Below, in pieces: positions 1-9,224 of a stretch of DNA of 64,000 nucleotides (positions are counted from its first letter, which is position 1; each line of letters opens with the position of its first letter). The notes under the pieces are model-generated. The model was not told the DNA's origin, made no database searches, and was given only the letters and a program-made list of their open reading frames with translations. The position numbers were made by a program, and so were the translations under genes. Source of the stretch: Klebsiella sp. RHBSTW-00484 (GTDB lineage Bacteria > Pseudomonadota > Gammaproteobacteria > Enterobacterales > Enterobacteriaceae); the NCBI RefSeq assembly GCF_013705725.1, contig NZ_CP055481.1:868001-932000 (forward strand), written 5' to 3'.

Positions 1-1311
1 AAAACGATCGTTGTCGGCGATAACGGCCACCAGGCCGCGATCGAAAATGGCTTTCAGCGCGCTTTCTGGTGCATGTTTATCCAGGGTTTCTACGTTGCGG
101 GTCATCGCTTCTCTCACGGGTAGAGAAAAGCGCCGGCTGTCACCCTGGACGTGGCTAATCAGATCCCATTCGTCGACGATGCCGACCACGCAGCCCTTTT
201 CCAACACCGGCAACTGCGAGATGTCGTAAAGGCGCATACGGGCGAGGATCGTGGCCAGCGTGTCGTCCGGCTCGGCGGTGACGGTAGCCCCTTCGTCATG
301 GCGCAGGGCGATAAAGTCACTGAGATCGCCGCGCGAAGGGCGGCTCAAAAAGCCCTGCTGGCGCATCCAGTCATCGTTAAACATTTTTGATAGATATTTG
401 TTGCCGCTGTCGCAGGCGAAGGTCACCACACGTTTGGCGGAGGTCTGTGCCCGGCAGAAGTGCAGGGCGGCATTAAGCAGAGTGCCGGTTGAAGAACCCG
501 CGAGAATGCCTTCAACCTGCAACAGTTCGCGGGCGGTGGTGAACGCCTCGCTATCGGTGACGCGGTAAGCATTTTTGACTTCTTCAAGATGGGCCAGCGG
601 CGGAATAAAATCTTCGCCGATCCCCTCAACCAGCCAGGATCCCGTTTCGCCGTAGCGCCCGGTTTCGACCTGGTCCGCCAGAATGGAACCTGCCGGATCC
701 GCCAGGATAAATTCCGTTTTAGGCGAATGCTCAGCAAACCAGGCCTGTAGCCCACCGAGAGTTCCGCCGGAGCCGACGCCAACGACGATAGCGTCAATAT
801 TGCCCTCCAGTTGCTGAAAGATTTCCGGGGCGGTGGTAGTGGTATGGGCCAGCGGATTGGCCTCGTTATTAAACTGGTCGATATAAAAAGCCCCGGGTGT
901 TTCGTCGGCAAGGCGGCGGGCGTAGTCCTGATAGTAGGCTGGGTGGCCTTTGTTGACGTCCGAGCGGGTAAGCAATACTTGCGCCCCCAGCGCACGCAGG
1001 TGGAATATTTTCTCGCGGCTCATTTTGTCCGGCACGACCAGAATCAGGCGGTAATTTTTCTGCGCCGCAATCAGCGCCAGACCCAGGCCGGTATTCCCGG
1101 CGGTGGCTTCAATAATCGTGCCGCCGGGTTTTAATTTCCCCAGTCGTTCGGCTTCATTAATCATCGACAGCGCTACACGGTCTTTTATCGAACCGCCGGG
1201 GTTTTGATTTTCCAGTTTTAAAAACAGGCTACAGGGGCCACTATCCAATTTATGCAGCTGGAGCAGGGGAGTGTGGCCAATAAGGTCACTAACGGAATGA
1301 AAAACTGACAT
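1..1311 (-). CDS. cbs: Cystathionine beta-synthase (PLP enzyme with CBS domains), 3' end cut by window
   Basis: This cytoplasmic PLP enzyme would condense serine (or O-acetylserine) with homocysteine to cystathionine, the first step of reverse transsulfuration. The frame is open from the ATG at 1311 to the window edge (437 codons; about 456 expected, so only the tail is missing). The PLP-lysine motif NPGGSIKDR is at about residues 38-46 (Lys43), and the glycine-rich phosphate-binding loop VGVGSGGTLGG follows around residue 180. After about residue 335 the protein continues into a CBS-domain region (RMRLYDISQLPVLEKG and the start of a second repeat). The CBS region separates it from plain CysK/CysM. 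A cystathionine gamma-lyase gene often follows in Enterobacterales, but that position lies outside the window. Confidence 0.88.
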   Translation of the reverse strand, partial: MSVFHSVSDLIGHTPLLQLHKLDSGPCSLFLKLENQNPGGSIKDRVALSMINEAERLGKLKPGGTIIEATAGNTGLGLALIAAQKNYRLILVVPDKMSREKIFHLRALGAQVLLTRSDVNKGHPAYYQDYARRLADETPGAFYIDQFNNEANPLAHTTTTAPEIFQQLEGNIDAIVVGVGSGGTLGGLQAWFAEHSPKTEFILADPAGSILADQVETGRYGETGSWLVEGIGEDFIPPLAHLEEVKNAYRVTDSEAFTTARELLQVEGILAGSSTGTLLNAALHFCRAQTSAKRVVTFACDSGNKYLSKMFNDDWMRQQGFLSRPSRGDLSDFIALRHDEGATVTAEPDDTLATILARMRLYDISQLPVLEKGCVVGIVDEWDLISHVQGDSRRFSLPVREAMTRNVETLDKHAPESALKAIFDRGLVAVIADNDRF

Positions 1312-1857
1312 GACATTTTACCCATTCGTACCAAGATGATTTGAATGGTAGGGCTGAAAAAATGGCATTTTAAAGAATTTTTGTCTGCTTCTAAGCGCAA
1401 AAAGTAATATAAGATGCTATTTAGACGTCCAGAGGGAAAGGTTGTTAGCCGCCTGGGCGTGTCGATTTCCAGAATAGGGCCTTTTTGGCGTATTTTTCAC
1501 CTAATTATGGTTTTTTACCCGCTGCTTTATGTTTGTTTCAGGAAAGGATTGCCGAAAATAATCGATGGTAGTCTGAGGCGAATCCTTAGACGTTGGTGTA
1601 AATATCAAGCCCGGATATACCGGATTGATACCTGTCGACAGCAATTCAGGTAAGAAAAAATTGCACAGTAAGGTATGCTCACTTGTTTCAATAAATAGCC
1701 TGTATCAGGAAACTATATTCCAGAAATATTATCCAGGAAAAGCGACGCAGAAGAAAATAGCCTGGAACGATCCAGTTAACAAAATAAGAACATAATTCAT
1801 ACCCAAAGGATATATACATGTAATGATTCAATAGTAACCAGTTACAAGGAAGCTAGT
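1312..1857. other. Intergenic region between divergent cbs and the DASS transporter gene
   Basis: These 546 bases separate two divergent genes and must carry both promoters. The only element I can place with some confidence is the ribosome binding site AAGGAAG (about 1847-1853) ahead of the transporter ATG. An AGACGTCC at 1423-1430 resembles one MetJ box, but no adjacent second box is convincing. Short open frames here lack start signals and family resemblance. Confidence 0.4.
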
Positions 1858-3246
1858 ATGAATAAAAACGACATGAGTCCTTTACCCACCAATACCCATG
1901 AGTGGTTTTTTAACCGTAACAGCATCATCATCTTGCTCGATATTGTTCTGTTTATCGTTCTCTACAACACGCTCCCCTATGAGCCAAAAGTGGTCATGGG
2001 GCTGAGTATGCTCGCTTTTATCGCTGTGTTATGGCTGACAGAAGCGCTACACGTTACCGTTACGGCGGTGATAGTTCCCGTTATGGCAGTGTTGCTTGGG
2101 GTATTCAACACTCAGGCAGCGCTGAATAGTTTTGCAAACTCAACGATATTCCTTTTCCTCGGTGGCTTTGCTCTGGCTGCGGCGATGCATGTGCAGGGGC
2201 TTGATAAAGTCATTGCCGATAAGGTATTAGCTATGGCGCGGGGTAAAATGAGCCTCGCTGTTTTTATGCTGTTTGGCGTGACGGCCTTACTGTCAATGTG
2301 GATCAGTAATACCGCGACGGCGGCAATGATGATGCCGTTAGTATTGGGTATATTGAGTAAAGTAAACGGCAAAAGCAGCCATTCGACCTATGTGTTTGTG
2401 CTCCTCGGTATTGCATACAGCGCAAGTATTGGGGGGATGGCGACAATCGTCGGTAGTCCGCCAAACGCGATAGCTGCAGCGGAGGTTGGACTCTCCTTCT
2501 TTGATTGGATGAAGTTCGGTTTCCCGGCAATGATCATATTACTTCCTGTCGCTATTGCGATTCTTTACCTCGTGTTCAGGCCGGAGCTTAAGGGAACCTT
2601 TGAAACGAATACTGAACAGGTCGATTGGGATAAAGGCAAAATAGTCACATTGGCTATTTTTGGGCTTACGGTATTCTTTTGGGTATTCAGTGGACCCATT
2701 AACGATCTGCTGGGCGGTTTTAAATCTTTTGATACCATCGTTGCTTTAAGCGCCATAATATTAGTGAATTTCGCCCGGGTGGTTCACTGGAAGGATATAG
2801 AAAAAACGGCTGATTGGGGCGTGCTGTTATTATTCGGCGGTGGTATCTGCTTAAGTAATGTGTTGAAAGAGACGGGCACCAGCCTGTTTCTGGCAAACCA
2901 GATTAGCGGGATGGTTGCTCATATGGGGATATTTATCATTATCCTGGTGATTGCAACATTCGTGGTATTTTTAACGGAATTTGCTAGTAATACGGCCAGC
3001 GCCGCTTTGCTCATTCCTGTGTTTGCCTCAGTTGCCGAAGCTTTCGGTATGTCTCCCGTCATTCTGTCGGTATTGATTGCCATTGCGGCCTCATGCGCTT
3101 TTATGTTGCCCGTGGCGACACCACCAAACGCTATCGTTTTCGCCACTGGCCATATCAAACAGCAGGAGATGATGCGTGCCGGCCTGTTTTTGAATATCGC
3201 TTGTATTATCGTCCTGACTGGATTTAGCATGTTATTTTGGGTGTGA
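1858..3246 (+). CDS. DASS (SLC13) family anion:sodium symporter
   Basis: A 462-residue polytopic inner-membrane protein of the divalent anion:Na+ symporter family, which moves dicarboxylates, citrate, tartrate or sulfate. It has about 11-12 hydrophobic segments. Two Ser-Asn-Thr signatures typical of the family are visible: [12 protein letters not shown] in the first half and [12 protein letters not shown] in the second, each near the substrate and sodium sites. The start is supported by AAGGAAG a few bases upstream. Length matches the family. The substrate cannot be told from sequence; the divergent cystathionine beta-synthase makes a sulfur-related anion conceivable, but that is inference only. 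The gene is followed by a clear hairpin terminator. Confidence 0.85.
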   Translation: MNKNDMSPLPTNTHEWFFNRNSIIILLDIVLFIVLYNTLPYEPKVVMGLSMLAFIAVLWLTEALHVTVTAVIVPVMAVLLGVFNTQAALNSFANSTIFLFLGGFALAAAMHVQGLDKVIADKVLAMARGKMSLAVFMLFGVTALLSMWISNTATAAMMMPLVLGILSKVNGKSSHSTYVFVLLGIAYSASIGGMATIVGSPPNAIAAAEVGLSFFDWMKFGFPAMIILLPVAIAILYLVFRPELKGTFETNTEQVDWDKGKIVTLAIFGLTVFFWVFSGPINDLLGGFKSFDTIVALSAIILVNFARVVHWKDIEKTADWGVLLLFGGGICLSNVLKETGTSLFLANQISGMVAHMGIFIIILVIATFVVFLTEFASNTASAALLIPVFASVAEAFGMSPVILSVLIAIAASCAFMLPVATPPNAIVFATGHIKQQEMMRAGLFLNIACIIVLTGFSMLFWV

Positions 3247-3255
3247 ATTAAAGCC

Positions 3256-3289
3256 AACACAGCGGTCATTGTTGACCGCTGTGTTTTTA
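3256..3289 (+). terminator. Rho-independent terminator after the DASS transporter
   Basis: A 13-bp perfect stem (AACACAGCGGTCA with its complement, loop TTGT) is followed by a T run, ten bases after the transporter stop codon. Confidence 0.85.
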
Positions 3290-3358
3290 ATCCATCCCGT
3301 TATTACTCTGTGCTCATAAAAATCATGAAGCCATGCTGGTTAAGCCGTTATCTTTTCT

Positions 3359-3766
3359 TTAATGCGTGTTTATTGATTGAATAAGTCCAGACCGGGCTTC
3401 CCTCAACTCATCTTTTGCCTCTTGTAACTTCCTTTCTTTTTTTCTGATCTTATCCGGTTTGCCGGATGCTTGAGCACGACGAAGTTCTGCCATTCTCTCA
3501 CTGACTTTTTCTTCTTTATCCGCTACTTTTTCCTGCCATCCGGAAGTGATTTTATTATCTGTGCAGTAGAGTCGAGTTTTTTTTAGCGCTCTCCCCAGTC
3601 CCTCGACTCTATGTATATTTCCGTACGTTCTGGCATATTCTAGCTGTTTTTGGATTCGGTACTCTTTTTCTGCGCAGCCATGTAGAGTATTAGATGCAGT
3701 GGCTATGCCTGAAAACATAGCGTTGAGTAAGAAAAAACAGGCTAATGGTTTTATTATATACTTCAC
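3359..3766 (-). CDS. DUF1090 family secreted protein (YqjC-like)
   Basis: A 135-residue protein with an N-terminal signal peptide (KPLACFFLLNAMFSGIATA, cleavage after about residue 24). The mature part is highly charged, with a long C-terminal helix rich in Lys, Glu and Arg (about residues 75-130) likely to be coiled coil. Conserved cysteines sit near the mature N-terminus (LHGCAEKE) and at LYCTDNK. The length and layout fit the DUF1090/YqjC periplasmic family, whose function is not established. It is the last chromosomal gene before the ICE. Confidence 0.75.
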   Translation of the reverse strand: MKYIIKPLACFFLLNAMFSGIATASNTLHGCAEKEYRIQKQLEYARTYGNIHRVEGLGRALKKTRLYCTDNKITSGWQEKVADKEEKVSERMAELRRAQASGKPDKIRKKERKLQEAKDELREARSGLIQSINTH

Positions 3767-4435
3767 GATAAATCCTTCATCGATAGGGTAAAAACAATAT
3801 CTGATTTGTAAATATATAACTTAAAATGATGTCATGAGTGTGAGGGATATTCAATGTCCATGTGGTTGAGAATGTTCCTAAATGGTTTTTTTTATGTTAT
3901 TTATTTTTTTAGGTGTGATTTTTTTATAATATCCGGATTTTCAGCTTTATAAGTGTGCAGTTAGATAATCTCTGTTTATACCTGTGATATTTTAAGTTGC
4001 ATCTATATTGGACTTAATGGTTTGTATTGATTAGTACCATATAAATTAAAATATGAAAGTTGAGTGATTTATAATGGCTTGTTCTTGATGCGGAGGCAGT
4101 AAGGTGATTTTTGTTAGCGATAAAACGGATTGTACCCGTTTATCGCTCTTTTCGGACTGATTCCAGATTGCTGGCAGCATATTATTCTGGTCTATGAATC
4201 CTGGCTTCGGTCTCTAATATAATGGCATCTATTTCAACCATAAGTCGTTCGTGAGTCACATCTGGGCGACATCCCCCGAAAGCAAAAATGGGGGTCTTTA
4301 AAATAGTGGTACCCAGACTCGGACTATTGCCGGAGGCGTTGAACAGCGCGTTTGCCGTGCTGGCCCCGAAGGGGTAAGCCGCTGTGTGGCGAATAATCGA
4401 ATGTAGTTAGATGAAGAGTCTGTTTTTCCACAAGC
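3767..4435. other. AT-rich gene-free stretch before the attachment site
   Basis: No convincing gene is present. A plus-strand terminator-like hairpin (AGCGATAAAACGG pairing with CCCGTTTATCGCT, then CTTTTC) lies at 4116-4152 with no gene upstream of it. That could mark a small RNA or the scar of a lost gene. The last 130 bases contain a degenerate tRNA-Phe 3' remnant, listed separately. Confidence 0.5.
4307..4323 (-). repeat. Degenerate second copy of the tRNA-Phe 3' end (old att scar)
   Basis: TGGTACCCAGACTCGGA matches the reverse complement of the tRNA-Phe 3' end (TGGTGCCCGGACTCGGA) at 15 of 17 bases. Like the true att copy 162 bases away, it is preceded by AAATAGTGG and a GC hairpin (CCCCC/GGGGG). 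It looks like a decayed attachment site from an earlier insertion at the same tRNA. Confidence 0.45.
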
Positions 4436-4460
4436 AAAAACCCGCCATAGGCGGGTTCTT
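4436..4460 (-). terminator. Terminator of the tRNA-Phe gene
   Basis: Read on the minus strand, the stem AACCCGCC-tat-GGCGGGTT ends in a T run and lies directly after the tRNA-Phe 3' CCA end. It shows that the tRNA 3' fragment beside it is the original chromosomal end of the gene. Confidence 0.8.
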
Positions 4461-4468
4461 CTAAATAG

Positions 4469-4517
4469 TGGTGCCCGGACTCTGAATCGAACCAAGGACA
4501 CGGGGATTTTCAATCCC
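4469..4517 (-). other. ICE attachment site: 3' part of tRNA-Phe
   Basis: On the minus strand these 49 bases read as the tRNA-Phe gene from the anticodon region (GAAAATCCCC) through the T-loop (GGTTCGAT) to the 3' CCA. One base differs from the standard sequence: AGAGTCCGGG instead of CGAGTCCGGG. The match stops at 4517, so the 5' half of the tRNA is absent here. This is the usual result of site-specific integration into the tRNA 3' end; the intact gene should be rebuilt at the far end of the ICE. Confidence 0.85.
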
Positions 4518-4576
4518 TGAGTCAAAGTTAATAGTTTGTAAACAGGCGTATTTGCATACTGTAAAGAGTGTGCAAA

Positions 4577-5452
4577 ATGAAAATACTTCCCGTTATTTCT
4601 CCCAAAGGTGGAGAAGGCAAATCCACGTTTGCTGCTTACCTTGCCGGTTTTCTTGCCGATGCCGGTCTGAACACCCTCCTTGTGGATGCAGACTATTCCC
4701 AGCCCACAGCCAGCAGTATCTTCGCGCTGGAGCATGAATCCCCTTTCGGTCTTTATGAATTGCTGATGCAGATGGTCAGTGACCATACGCAATGCATTTC
4801 GCAGACCGCCATAAAAAATCTCGATGTCATCTACTCTAACGACCCGGATGAACTGTTGCCGACCGCGATGCTCCACGCTGCAGACGGCCGTCTGCGCCTG
4901 CGTAACATACTTCAGCATCCTTTCTTTAACCGTTATGACGTCATTATTGTGGATTCGAAAGGCGCAACAGGCGTCATGACCGAACTTTCCCTCCTTTCCT
5001 CTACCGGTAATGTGATGGGCGTTGTTAAACCCATCCTTCCGGATGTCCGTGAATTTATCCGCGGCTCCCTTCATATGCTTACCCGCCTGAAAACCTATGA
5101 AAATTACGGTATCCGCCTTCCTGATATTTCCATTCTCGTCAACTGTATCGAAAACACTCTGCTTGACCGTGAAGCAATGGACGGTCTTGCCGCCATCATT
5201 AACGAAAAACATTACGACGCCTCTGCGCTGGGCAACCGTGACGTTTATCGTTTACTCAATACCCGTATCGAGGCGCTGGATATTTTCAAACTGGGACACG
5301 TCAAGCAGCAGCCCGTGCATCGTCTGGAATACAAAACGCGTCGCAAAGGTCCGGCCGCAGCGGTCACCATGCACGACCTCGCGTGTGAACTGTTCCCTGA
5401 GTGGCAGAGCCATTTCAGTGACGTTCTGACCCGGGAGGTGCGCCATGTCTGA
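4577..5452 (+). CDS. parA: ParA family partition ATPase
   Basis: First gene of the ICE, just inside the att site. The deviant Walker A motif KGGEGKST (about residues 10-17) marks a ParA/MinD-type ATPase, with Glu where Val is usual; LLVDADYSQPTAS gives the second ATP-binding motif. With the ParB gene two positions downstream it would segregate or stabilise the excised element. I chose the ATG at 4577, which has AAAGAG about 8 bases upstream; an in-frame GTG at 4568 has no such site. The stop overlaps the dnaB start by 8 bases, indicating translational coupling. Confidence 0.88.
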   Translation: MKILPVISPKGGEGKSTFAAYLAGFLADAGLNTLLVDADYSQPTASSIFALEHESPFGLYELLMQMVSDHTQCISQTAIKNLDVIYSNDPDELLPTAMLHAADGRLRLRNILQHPFFNRYDVIIVDSKGATGVMTELSLLSSTGNVMGVVKPILPDVREFIRGSLHMLTRLKTYENYGIRLPDISILVNCIENTLLDREAMDGLAAIINEKHYDASALGNRDVYRLLNTRIEALDIFKLGHVKQQPVHRLEYKTRRKGPAAAVTMHDLACELFPEWQSHFSDVLTREVRHV

Positions 5453-6815
5453 GATAATGATGCCCTGCTCTTATGAGGCTGAGCAGGCTGTATTAGGCGG
5501 CCTGATGCTTGATAACGACCGGTGGGATGAGGTGATACTGCAAATCTCCCCGGAAGATTTGTTTTCCCGGCCGCACCGTATGGTCTTCCGCGTCATGGCC
5601 GAGCTGGCCGGAGAAGGGCTACCGCTCGATCTCATCACTATTACGGAACGGCTGGAGAACAGAGGCGACCTTGAACAGTGTGGCGGCTTTGCTTATCTGG
5701 CTGAAATGAGTAAAAACACGCCGTCTGCAGCCAATATCCTGGCTTACGCCGGGGTGGTGGCGGAGAAAAGCCGCCTGCGGCAGCTGATGACAGTGGGTAA
5801 CAGTCTTCTTTCCGATGTGCAGGCCCCGAAAGCCAGCTCGGCCGGCATCCTTGAGTCGGCCGAAGGCAAGCTGTTTAACATTGCCGAACAGGGAGCCATG
5901 CAGCTTAACAGTGAGACCGGCGTTAACGAGGCGCTGGATAAACTGCTGACGCATCTGGAAAGCATGCCCGCCAGTGACGGCCTCACCGGGACACCGACCG
6001 GTTTCAGTGAACTGGACGCGATGACCTGTGGTCTCCAGCCCGGCGATCTGGCTCTGCTGGCCGCCCGTCCTTCCATGGGGAAAACGTCGCTGGCCATGGC
6101 CGCCTGCACCGCGGCCGTGGGCGCAAAACCTGACGATCACGTCTTTGTGTTCAGTCTTGAAATGCCCTCAGAGCAGCTGATGATGCGCCTGCTGGCGATG
6201 GAAGGCCGGGTAGAGCTGTCCCGGCTTCGCAGCGGCAACATGGATGATGAAGACTGGGCTCGCGTGTCAGCGGCTACCGGTCGCATTATTGAATGGAAAA
6301 ACCGTCTGATCATTGATGATACCAGTTACCAGACCCCGGCCACACTGCGCGCCCGCGCCCGTCGCTATGTCCGCAAATACGGCAGACCCTCTCTCATCAT
6401 GCTGGACTATCTGCAGCTTGTCCGCTCCCCCGAGCAGGAAAACCGCACGCAGGAAATAGCGGAAATTTCCCGCTCGCTTAAGGCGCTCGGTAAAGAGCTG
6501 GGCTGTCCGGTACTGGCGCTTTCCCAGCTCAACCGCCTTGTGGAGCAGCGGGCCGATAAACGCCCCAATAATGGTGACCTGCGTGACTCCGGTGCGCTGG
6601 AGCAGGATGCAGACCTCATCATGTTTATTTACCGGGATGAGGTTTATAACCCCGGCACCCCTGATGCCGGGGTGGCTGAGATCATTGTCGGCAAGCAGCG
6701 TCAGGGGCCAACCGGCACGGTAAAAGTCAAATTTGACGGGCGTTACACCCTCTTTTCGGAGTTTCAGGAAGGCAGCTATGACTTCGGTTACCGCAGCGGG
6801 AGGAAACAGGCATGA
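5445..6815 (+). CDS. dnaB: Replicative DNA helicase DnaB-like
   Basis: A 456-residue homologue of the hexameric replicative helicase. The N-terminal DnaB domain begins with EAEQAVLGGLMLDNDRW. The RecA-like ATPase domain has Walker A ARPSMGKTS (residues 207-215), the LEMPSEQL motif, Walker B LIMLDYLQL and the DLRDSGALEQDADLIMF segment. Length is close to chromosomal DnaB (471). ICE-borne copies are standard in this class, lying between parA and parB, and probably support replication of the excised circle. It overlaps both neighbours by a few bases, so parA-dnaB-parB are one coupled operon. Confidence 0.93.
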   Translation: MSEIMMPCSYEAEQAVLGGLMLDNDRWDEVILQISPEDLFSRPHRMVFRVMAELAGEGLPLDLITITERLENRGDLEQCGGFAYLAEMSKNTPSAANILAYAGVVAEKSRLRQLMTVGNSLLSDVQAPKASSAGILESAEGKLFNIAEQGAMQLNSETGVNEALDKLLTHLESMPASDGLTGTPTGFSELDAMTCGLQPGDLALLAARPSMGKTSLAMAACTAAVGAKPDDHVFVFSLEMPSEQLMMRLLAMEGRVELSRLRSGNMDDEDWARVSAATGRIIEWKNRLIIDDTSYQTPATLRARARRYVRKYGRPSLIMLDYLQLVRSPEQENRTQEIAEISRSLKALGKELGCPVLALSQLNRLVEQRADKRPNNGDLRDSGALEQDADLIMFIYRDEVYNPGTPDAGVAEIIVGKQRQGPTGTVKVKFDGRYTLFSEFQEGSYDFGYRSGRKQA

Positions 6816-8512
6816 GCCGTAAAAGTTCTAATGTGGGGGCTGCCATGCTGCAGCCCGGACGCCAGTCGCAGGCGGCCGGCAATATCAGCGTCATGCCGGC
6901 GGCTGAAATGCCCATGGTCCTGACGCTCGACCAGTTAAGCCCGAATCCTGATAATCCGCGAACATCACGCAACCCGCGTTATGACGATATCAAGGCTTCC
7001 ATCCGTTCGCGCGGGCTGGACACCGTACCCAAAGTCACCCGTGACCCGGATGGTGAGCCCGATATGTACATCTTCAGCGACGGGGGGAATACACGTTATC
7101 AGATCCTGTCAGAACTGTGGCTGGAGACCGGAGAAGACCGGTTTTTCCGCGTCCATGTGTTGTTCAAGCCGTGGCCGGGACGGCTGCAGTGTGTTATCGG
7201 CCATCTGGCAGAGAATGAAGTGCGCGGGGAGCTGAGCTTTATTGAAAAAGCGCAGGGGATCCATAAAGCCCGCTCTATATATGAAGAGCAGATGGGAAAG
7301 ACGGTTTCGTTGCGTCAGTTGTCAGAGCTACTGACCCATGAAGGTTTGCCAGTCCATTACTCAACAGTCAGCCGTATGGAAGATGCGCTGAAATATCTTT
7401 ATCCGTGGATCCCAGACCTGCTTGAGTCCGGGCTCGGCAGGCCGCAGATAACGGCGCTGCTGGCGCTCCGGCATGATGCGGAACGCGTGTGGGGTGAGTT
7501 TTGCCTGATTTCAGACACAGGCGACAAATCCTTCAGCGACGTTTTTGGCCAGTGTTGTGGCCGTTTCAACTCCCCGGAACTGTGGTCTCTGGAGATGTTT
7601 CGCGATGAATTTATTGGTGATTTACTGCAGGCATTACCCCATCCGGAACTGGACTATGACCGCTGGATGATGGAACTCGATCCTAAAGAACGCAACCGCA
7701 GACATCACTTTGGCGAGCCGGAGACGGTTGCCTTTCCCGCCGCAAACAAGCCTGTTAATGCTGATCACGCCCTGCATACCACAGGCTCAGATGAGAGTGA
7801 AGGCGTCCCGCTACCTGTCTCCAGTTCACGTCCTGAGGTCTCAGGAGGGGCTGTAACGCCCGTTCCGGGTAATGCGTCTTCTCCTACTGAAACACCGATT
7901 AATGAGCCCCCCCGGCATGAGGTTCAGCCAGATATGTACGGTGCGGCACCGGTTATTTCAGGTGAGAGCGGGGATGTTAGCGGGCTGGTTACCCTCTCCG
8001 ATGGGTACGGAGAAGAGAATGGTGGAGAAGAGGACAATGGGGAGGATGGCCTGCTTTCTCTTTTAACACCAGAACCTGAAGTTGTCCTGCAGGATGACGC
8101 GCTGGTGACTCATGACAGCATCTGGCATGTGCCGGCCCATCAGGACGATATCGAACACCTGCAGAATACCGCTTTTCGTCTGGCCTGGGAGCTGGGTGAG
8201 GTCCTTGGCTGCGAAGATGAAATTCTTCCTCAACGCGACAATGACATGTCTGCCGGTTACGTCGGGGCAGGTGAGGTGTGTTCTGAAGCCGCCGCATTTC
8301 TGCTGGGCCTGACCGGCGAAGCGCCTGCGCTGCATCCTGCGGCAGGAGTGTGTGGTCTGCCGGAGCTTTTCACCGGCGGCCCGGGTGAAGGGGAAGCACC
8401 TGTCCTGACAGATGAAGATGCCCTGAAACTGCTGCGCCTGATGCGCGTTATGCGCCGTCTTCGGGAGCTGCAACGCGGTCTGACGTACGGGGAGGATAAC
8501 AGTGATGAATAA
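6812..8512 (+). CDS. parB: ParB family protein of PFGI-1 class ICEs
   Basis: A 566-residue DNA-binding protein. The ParB/Srx-type N-terminal domain is visible at about residues 35-140 (LDQLSPNPDNPRTSRNP, then a DGGNTRY box in place of the canonical GERR/xA motif). A helix-turn-helix region follows (LRQLSELL...YSTVSRMEDALKYL, about residues 165-190). The last 230 residues are low-complexity, acidic and Pro/Ser-rich, unlike the compact chromosomal ParB. It probably pairs with ParA, binding a centromere-like site in the element. The ATGA overlap with dnaB supports the start. I assign it to the long ICE-type ParB family by gene order and these motifs. Confidence 0.85.
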   Translation: MSRKSSNVGAAMLQPGRQSQAAGNISVMPAAEMPMVLTLDQLSPNPDNPRTSRNPRYDDIKASIRSRGLDTVPKVTRDPDGEPDMYIFSDGGNTRYQILSELWLETGEDRFFRVHVLFKPWPGRLQCVIGHLAENEVRGELSFIEKAQGIHKARSIYEEQMGKTVSLRQLSELLTHEGLPVHYSTVSRMEDALKYLYPWIPDLLESGLGRPQITALLALRHDAERVWGEFCLISDTGDKSFSDVFGQCCGRFNSPELWSLEMFRDEFIGDLLQALPHPELDYDRWMMELDPKERNRRHHFGEPETVAFPAANKPVNADHALHTTGSDESEGVPLPVSSSRPEVSGGAVTPVPGNASSPTETPINEPPRHEVQPDMYGAAPVISGESGDVSGLVTLSDGYGEENGGEEDNGEDGLLSLLTPEPEVVLQDDALVTHDSIWHVPAHQDDIEHLQNTAFRLAWELGEVLGCEDEILPQRDNDMSAGYVGAGEVCSEAAAFLLGLTGEAPALHPAAGVCGLPELFTGGPGEGEAPVLTDEDALKLLRLMRVMRRLRELQRGLTYGEDNSDE

Positions 8513-9215
8513 CTCACAGCGACAGTTGCGACTGCTGAATCTAGTCAGGAAACTGCTGAAGCTGGGCCGCAGCAACAGTAATGCCCATGAGGCAGGACTG
8601 GCCCTGCAGCGTGCCCAGAAGCTGATGGCCAGATACGGTATCAGCGAGCTTGACGCCGGTCTTACATCTGTGCGCGAAGCGTCTTCCCGCACGGCCCCTT
8701 GGGATGCTGAAAAAGTTCCGGAATGGATGGTGACCCTTGTCCGGGGCGTCTGTCATGCCTTTGGCTGCCGCGCTTATTACTCATGGCGTCAGACCTCTGC
8801 CGGGTATCGCCGTTCGGTAACCTTTTACGGATTCAGTGAAAAACCTGAGATAGCAGCCTATGCCTTTGATGTGCTGACGCGCCAGCTGAAAGATGCCACA
8901 AATTCTTATCTCAAAGCCCAGAGTAAGCGGCTGAAACTGGCCACACGCCGGGCGAGAGCGGAGCAGTTCCGTGACGGCTGGGTATGCGGGGTGCGTGAGG
9001 TGATATCGGCGACTGACATCAGCAGCGAAGAGCAGCAGGTGATGAGCCACTGGCTGGAAAGCCGCAGTATGAAAACAGTCACAACCCGTGAACTGAAAGC
9101 CTGTCGCGGGGCGGATACAGCACGTTATCAGGGGTATGAAGCCGGACAAAATGCCCGTCTTCATCAGGGTGTGAGCGGCCGGGGTCCGGCAGCCATTGGT
9201 TACCGTCAGGATTAA
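8505..9215 (+). CDS. DUF2786 domain protein
   Basis: A 236-residue protein. The first 50 residues (LLNLVRKLLKLGRSNSNAHEAGLALQRAQKLMARYGI) are the recognisable DUF2786 helical motif, common in phage and ICE proteins of unknown role. The middle part (Trp/Arg/Tyr-rich, RRSVTFYGFSEKPEIAAYAFDVL) resembles the accompanying domain often found after DUF2786. I chose the ATG at 8505 because GGAGG lies 9 bases upstream; a GTG three bases earlier is possible. It overlaps parB by 8 bases and belongs to the same operon. Confidence 0.75.
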   Translation: MNNSQRQLRLLNLVRKLLKLGRSNSNAHEAGLALQRAQKLMARYGISELDAGLTSVREASSRTAPWDAEKVPEWMVTLVRGVCHAFGCRAYYSWRQTSAGYRRSVTFYGFSEKPEIAAYAFDVLTRQLKDATNSYLKAQSKRLKLATRRARAEQFRDGWVCGVREVISATDISSEEQQVMSHWLESRSMKTVTTRELKACRGADTARYQGYEAGQNARLHQGVSGRGPAAIGYRQD

Positions 9216-9224
9216 GGGGGAAGG

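Noticed and set aside
1421..1600. MetJ-box-like sequences (AGACGTCC, AGACGTTG) near cbs
   Set aside because: MetJ needs adjacent 8-base boxes; neither site has a convincing neighbour.
4568..4576. Alternative GTG start of parA
   Set aside because: The GTG lacks a ribosome site; AAAGAG is correctly spaced for the ATG at 4577 and that start leads straight into the ParA N-terminus.
4298..5212. Long minus-strand frame across the att site and parA
   Set aside because: It runs through the tRNA fragment and is antisense to parA; no ribosome site or family resemblance.
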